Source: Lutjanus erythropterus (lineage: Eukaryota; Chordata; Actinopteri; Lutjaniformes; Lutjanidae). From it: a stretch of 64,000 nucleotides of DNA. The stretch's first letter is position 1, and each line of letters begins with the position of its first letter. Shown here piece by piece: positions 61,002-64,000 of this stretch. The DNA lies in the NCBI GenBank assembly GCA_020091685.1, contig CM034595.1, positions 21,623,564-21,687,563 on the forward strand, written 5' to 3'. The notes beneath the pieces were generated by a model. That model worked only from the letters and a program-made list of their open reading frames with translations. It was not told the DNA's origin and searched no databases. The translations under genes and the position numbers were made by a program.

Positions 61002-62080
61002 TGAATATTAAACTGAATAAAACCAACCTCATTATCTGCCACGGGGAAAGGAAGACGTTCCTCTCTCTCAAAAGTCAACTCGCTAAAATATGAGCTAGAA
61101 GTTGAGGAATGTGAGTCTTGTTTTGTCTCAAAACCTTCTAATGCTGTGGGAGAACTCCTCATAGTTTTCAATGAAAATACATACTGCACGCACTTTATTA
61201 AACATTTTCTGTAAGCATATTAAACAATCACATTTTATTGTGAATTACTATTTAAAAGAAGTTAAAGATACAATTTGTAACTTTTTAGCACTAAAATGTC
61301 TAAAAACGCTAGACCTGTGCGTTCATATAGTTGGTGAAATGTTTTTCCAATCGGTGGTCAAACCAGAGAAATATGTAATTTATTCAAGGTAACAAGGAGT
61401 GTTTCTCACTAGTTGCTTGTTGCTATAACGTCTGGGACAACATGGGAGACATCAATAGGGCTGTGATAAAAACCACATTACCGCAAAGCCGTGGTCATGT
61501 GATGCCCGGGGTTGAGCTCATTACTGTCACCACCACAATTTGTTTTTTTTAATTTCATGTCACTTACGCACTGCCCTGTTCCTTAAAGAGGCTTTGCTAT
61601 GCGTATGACAGTATACTTCAATAAAGTCCAATAAAAGCCAAACAGTAAACCGCCATCCTGCATAGAAGTTTCTTACCATGACAACCCTATACGTCAGATT
61701 TGTCAGAGAGTGAGGAAGGCGAAAATTACTAAACAGTGTGAGTAAGTCTAAAAACTTAACCTCATCCATGAACATGATTTGTGCCTGAGTCACATCAGAT
61801 AGACTTGTGGTTGTTTAACAATAAATAAAACGACTCCCATGAATAAATATCAAACTGAATGAAACCAACCTCATTATCTACCACAGGAAAGCAAGACATT
61901 GCTCTCTCTTAAAAGTCAGCTCTGTAAAACATGAGCTCCAAGCTGAGGAATGTGAGTTTTGTTTTGTCTCACAACCTTCTATGCTGTGGGAAAACTCTAC
62001 ATGGTTTTCAATGAAAACACATCCTGTACACACATTATCAAACATTTTATATAAGCATATGAAATGTTTTATTGTTAAAA
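61002..62080. repeat. Direct repeat of about 245 bp separated by about 590 bp
   Basis: Segments 61002-61245 and 61839-62080 are collinear and in the same orientation. Both contain ACCAACCTCATTATCT, GAGGAATGTGAGT, TTGTTTTGTCTCA, ATGCTGTGGGA and GTTTTCAATGAAAA. The spacer has other repeat-like sequence (AGATACAATTTGTAACTTTT; AATAGGGCTGTGATAAAAAC). Confidence 0.75.
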
Positions 62081-63384
62081 CACACACTAATCATTCTCCC
62101 CTAATTGAATCTGTATCATAATTAATAAGCTTAGCCTTGGGATTTGAAATATAGCCTGGTAGATTGATGAATATTAACATGCTGCTCTATATACTGTAGT
62201 GAATGTCCATGTTGCAGTGTTTGGGGTCCTCTTGGGGTCTAAGGTTTATGCTGCTATCCATATGAGAAACATTACACCAGCTTTTACTGTAATTGTGATA
62301 TTGAATGTTGAGCTGATCTGTGTCAACCATAACTCTGAATGCTGCTACAAGCTCATAACTCATAAGGACATATACCTTTGCTAGGCAGTGGTATCCATCT
62401 GCCCAGCTCACAAGCAATTCAAAACCTGTCTCCTCTCCCCCATTCCAATAATATGACGTCAGCCCACTGCACTGGTTTGAAATTTGCAATTAAGCATTTT
62501 CTTTATGTGTGATTGACGAGCAGGAGGAGGGCCATTAAAGCTCAACATGGACCTGAGGCTCACTCTGCAGTCTATAGGACTATTTCCAGCCTCATATCAA
62601 ATCCATGTCCTCTGCCCTAATATCAGAATATGACTCTGGCCACCCATGGATTTTGTTTTTGTCTGTAATGAAAGTCTCTCTGGGGATCTGGTTGAGGGAT
62701 TCTTTTCCTCAGGGGTCAAGGAGAGGTTGAGGCTTCTGGTTCAAGCTGCGCTTAGAAAAGGGTGTGGATTACAGGAATGTGGCTGTTGAACTCAGTTTCT
62801 ACAGATATACGGAAAAGATCCGCAGTCTGACATTACAGTGGTCATGACTATAGGGACTGTAAGGTATAGGCCCACATGGTGATAAAGTCATCAGACAGAA
62901 AAGGAGGTGAGGCTTAAGACTCTGGAGCTGCTATTTATTTATATTTTCTATTTATATCATATTTGATTATATATTCATAAAGGCCAAAGTTTTGTCAAAA
63001 TTGTCAAGGTTTGAGCCAGATAAAGACAGTTCTTCTCAGTCATGGAAAGAGTACTGAAAATCTGAATTCAAGCAGAAGTAATGTTACATTACTGAAGTAT
63101 TACTCAACTACAAGTAAAACTACTGGTGTTAAAAATATTAAAGTAAAAGTACAAACTATACTCCTCAAAAACTTTTTGTAGTATTAGTTACTTTGTAACA
63201 ATTGGTGATTGATGCATTATCAATAGGAGACATTCAATCTAAAGAGGTTTCTTTGGTCTAAATTATTCCTAAATCCTGCACTGACCTGTCTGTGCTTGCT
63301 GCAGTGTTTTCTTGTTTGTTTGTTTGTTGTCCGTCCCGGTTTGCAATGGCCAAGTTGTGATCAGATAACCTTATTGGCTGCACT
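62081..63384. other. Upstream flank without recognised features
   Basis: No gene or repeat that I can support. Confidence 0.45.
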
Positions 63385-63870
63385 GTTTTTTGATTGTTTC
63401 ACAGTGGTTAGCCTATATTCTAAAGCACTAACAAAAAGGCCCACACCTCTACACAACGCTGGATTTTGTGTGAATACAGCCAAAGCGATCCTCAGTCTGC
63501 TCTGCCTGTGTATGTACGTATATATGTACGACTCTTTCTGGAGCTCTCACAGACTGAGAGCAGAGGTTACAGACAGAGAATGTAATGTAGCTTTTGATCG
63601 CTGCGTTTTTGTAGAGTTCCAACCTCTAAACCTGCGTGCTGTTTTGGCTTGGGGCTACACACCACTACCTGAAGCCCAGAAGCATCTCAAGCAAAGCAAA
63701 ATATGAGAAAATAAGAAAAAAAACAGGTAGAGGGCAAGGTCTCTGCAGATACAGACACCAAGACACACTTCTAGTGGGTCATAAGTGATGGCTTAGAGGG
63801 AGTATGTTTATATGAGTCTATATATCTTGCTTTTAAGTAAAAGTTACAAAAATTACAGGCTTGGAAAAAT
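63385..63870. repeat. Interspersed repeat, third copy of the 8-kb family
   Basis: CCCACACCTCTAC, TTTTGTGTGAATACAGC, AGCGATCCTCAGTCTGCTCT and GGTCATAAGTGATGGCTTAG follow the order seen at 8210-8690. Confidence 0.7.
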
Positions 63871-64000
63871 GCTCATAATAGTACAAGTTACCCCACAGAG
63901 GAGACTTAATTACAATAATGTGAGTAGTTGTAACTTGTTACTTCCATTCCTTGTTTTTTTCATCATCTAATATAGATGCACCAAAGCTAATAAAAAGCAA

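Noticed and set aside
63296..63706. 136-residue open frame on +
   Set aside because: It largely coincides with an interspersed repeat that also occurs twice near 8 kb.

Overview
The window is vertebrate nuclear DNA, most likely from a ray-finned (teleost) fish. The genes are split into short exons with GT-AG introns, long dinucleotide repeats are common, and many short inverted-repeat elements are of kinds abundant in spiny-finned fish. I cannot name the species. There are no bacterial features, operons, CRISPR arrays or complete viral genes.

Two protein genes account for all the convincing coding sequence, and they point towards each other. On the + strand (169-7512) is the 3' part of a matriptase gene (st14): the end of a CUB domain, four LDL-receptor class A modules and a complete trypsin-like protease domain. 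The 5' exons lie to the left of the window. On the - strand (13228-56756) is a complete 15-exon coding sequence for a Kirrel/Neph family adhesion receptor, best matched to kirrel3. The exons join in frame to 2268 nt, or 755 residues: signal peptide, five Ig domains, one membrane helix and a cytoplasmic tail ending in the PDZ ligand THV. ST14 and KIRREL3 are also on the same chromosome arm in man (11q24), which supports the kirrel3 assignment.

Layout: 1-7512 st14 exons and introns; 7513-11476 st14 3' flank filled with repeats; 11477-13227 probable kirrel3 3' UTR; 13228-29562 kirrel3 exons 15 to 2; 29563-56716 a single 27-kb intron 1 without coding sequence, rich in microsatellites, inverted-repeat elements and pyrimidine tracts; 56717-57480 exon 1 and a GC-rich probable promoter; 57481-64000 upstream flank made largely of repeats, with one clear nested insertion.

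The proteins work separately: one is a membrane-anchored epithelial protease, the other a cell-cell recognition receptor. I see no sign of a new multi-gene system. The most unusual items are a broken three-exon reading frame, on the opposite strand inside kirrel3 intron 9, that resembles the cysteine-rich C-terminal domain of P2X7 receptors; families of long foldback elements sharing the same TTAA-flanked terminus; and facing (GT)n and (AC)n runs in intron 1.
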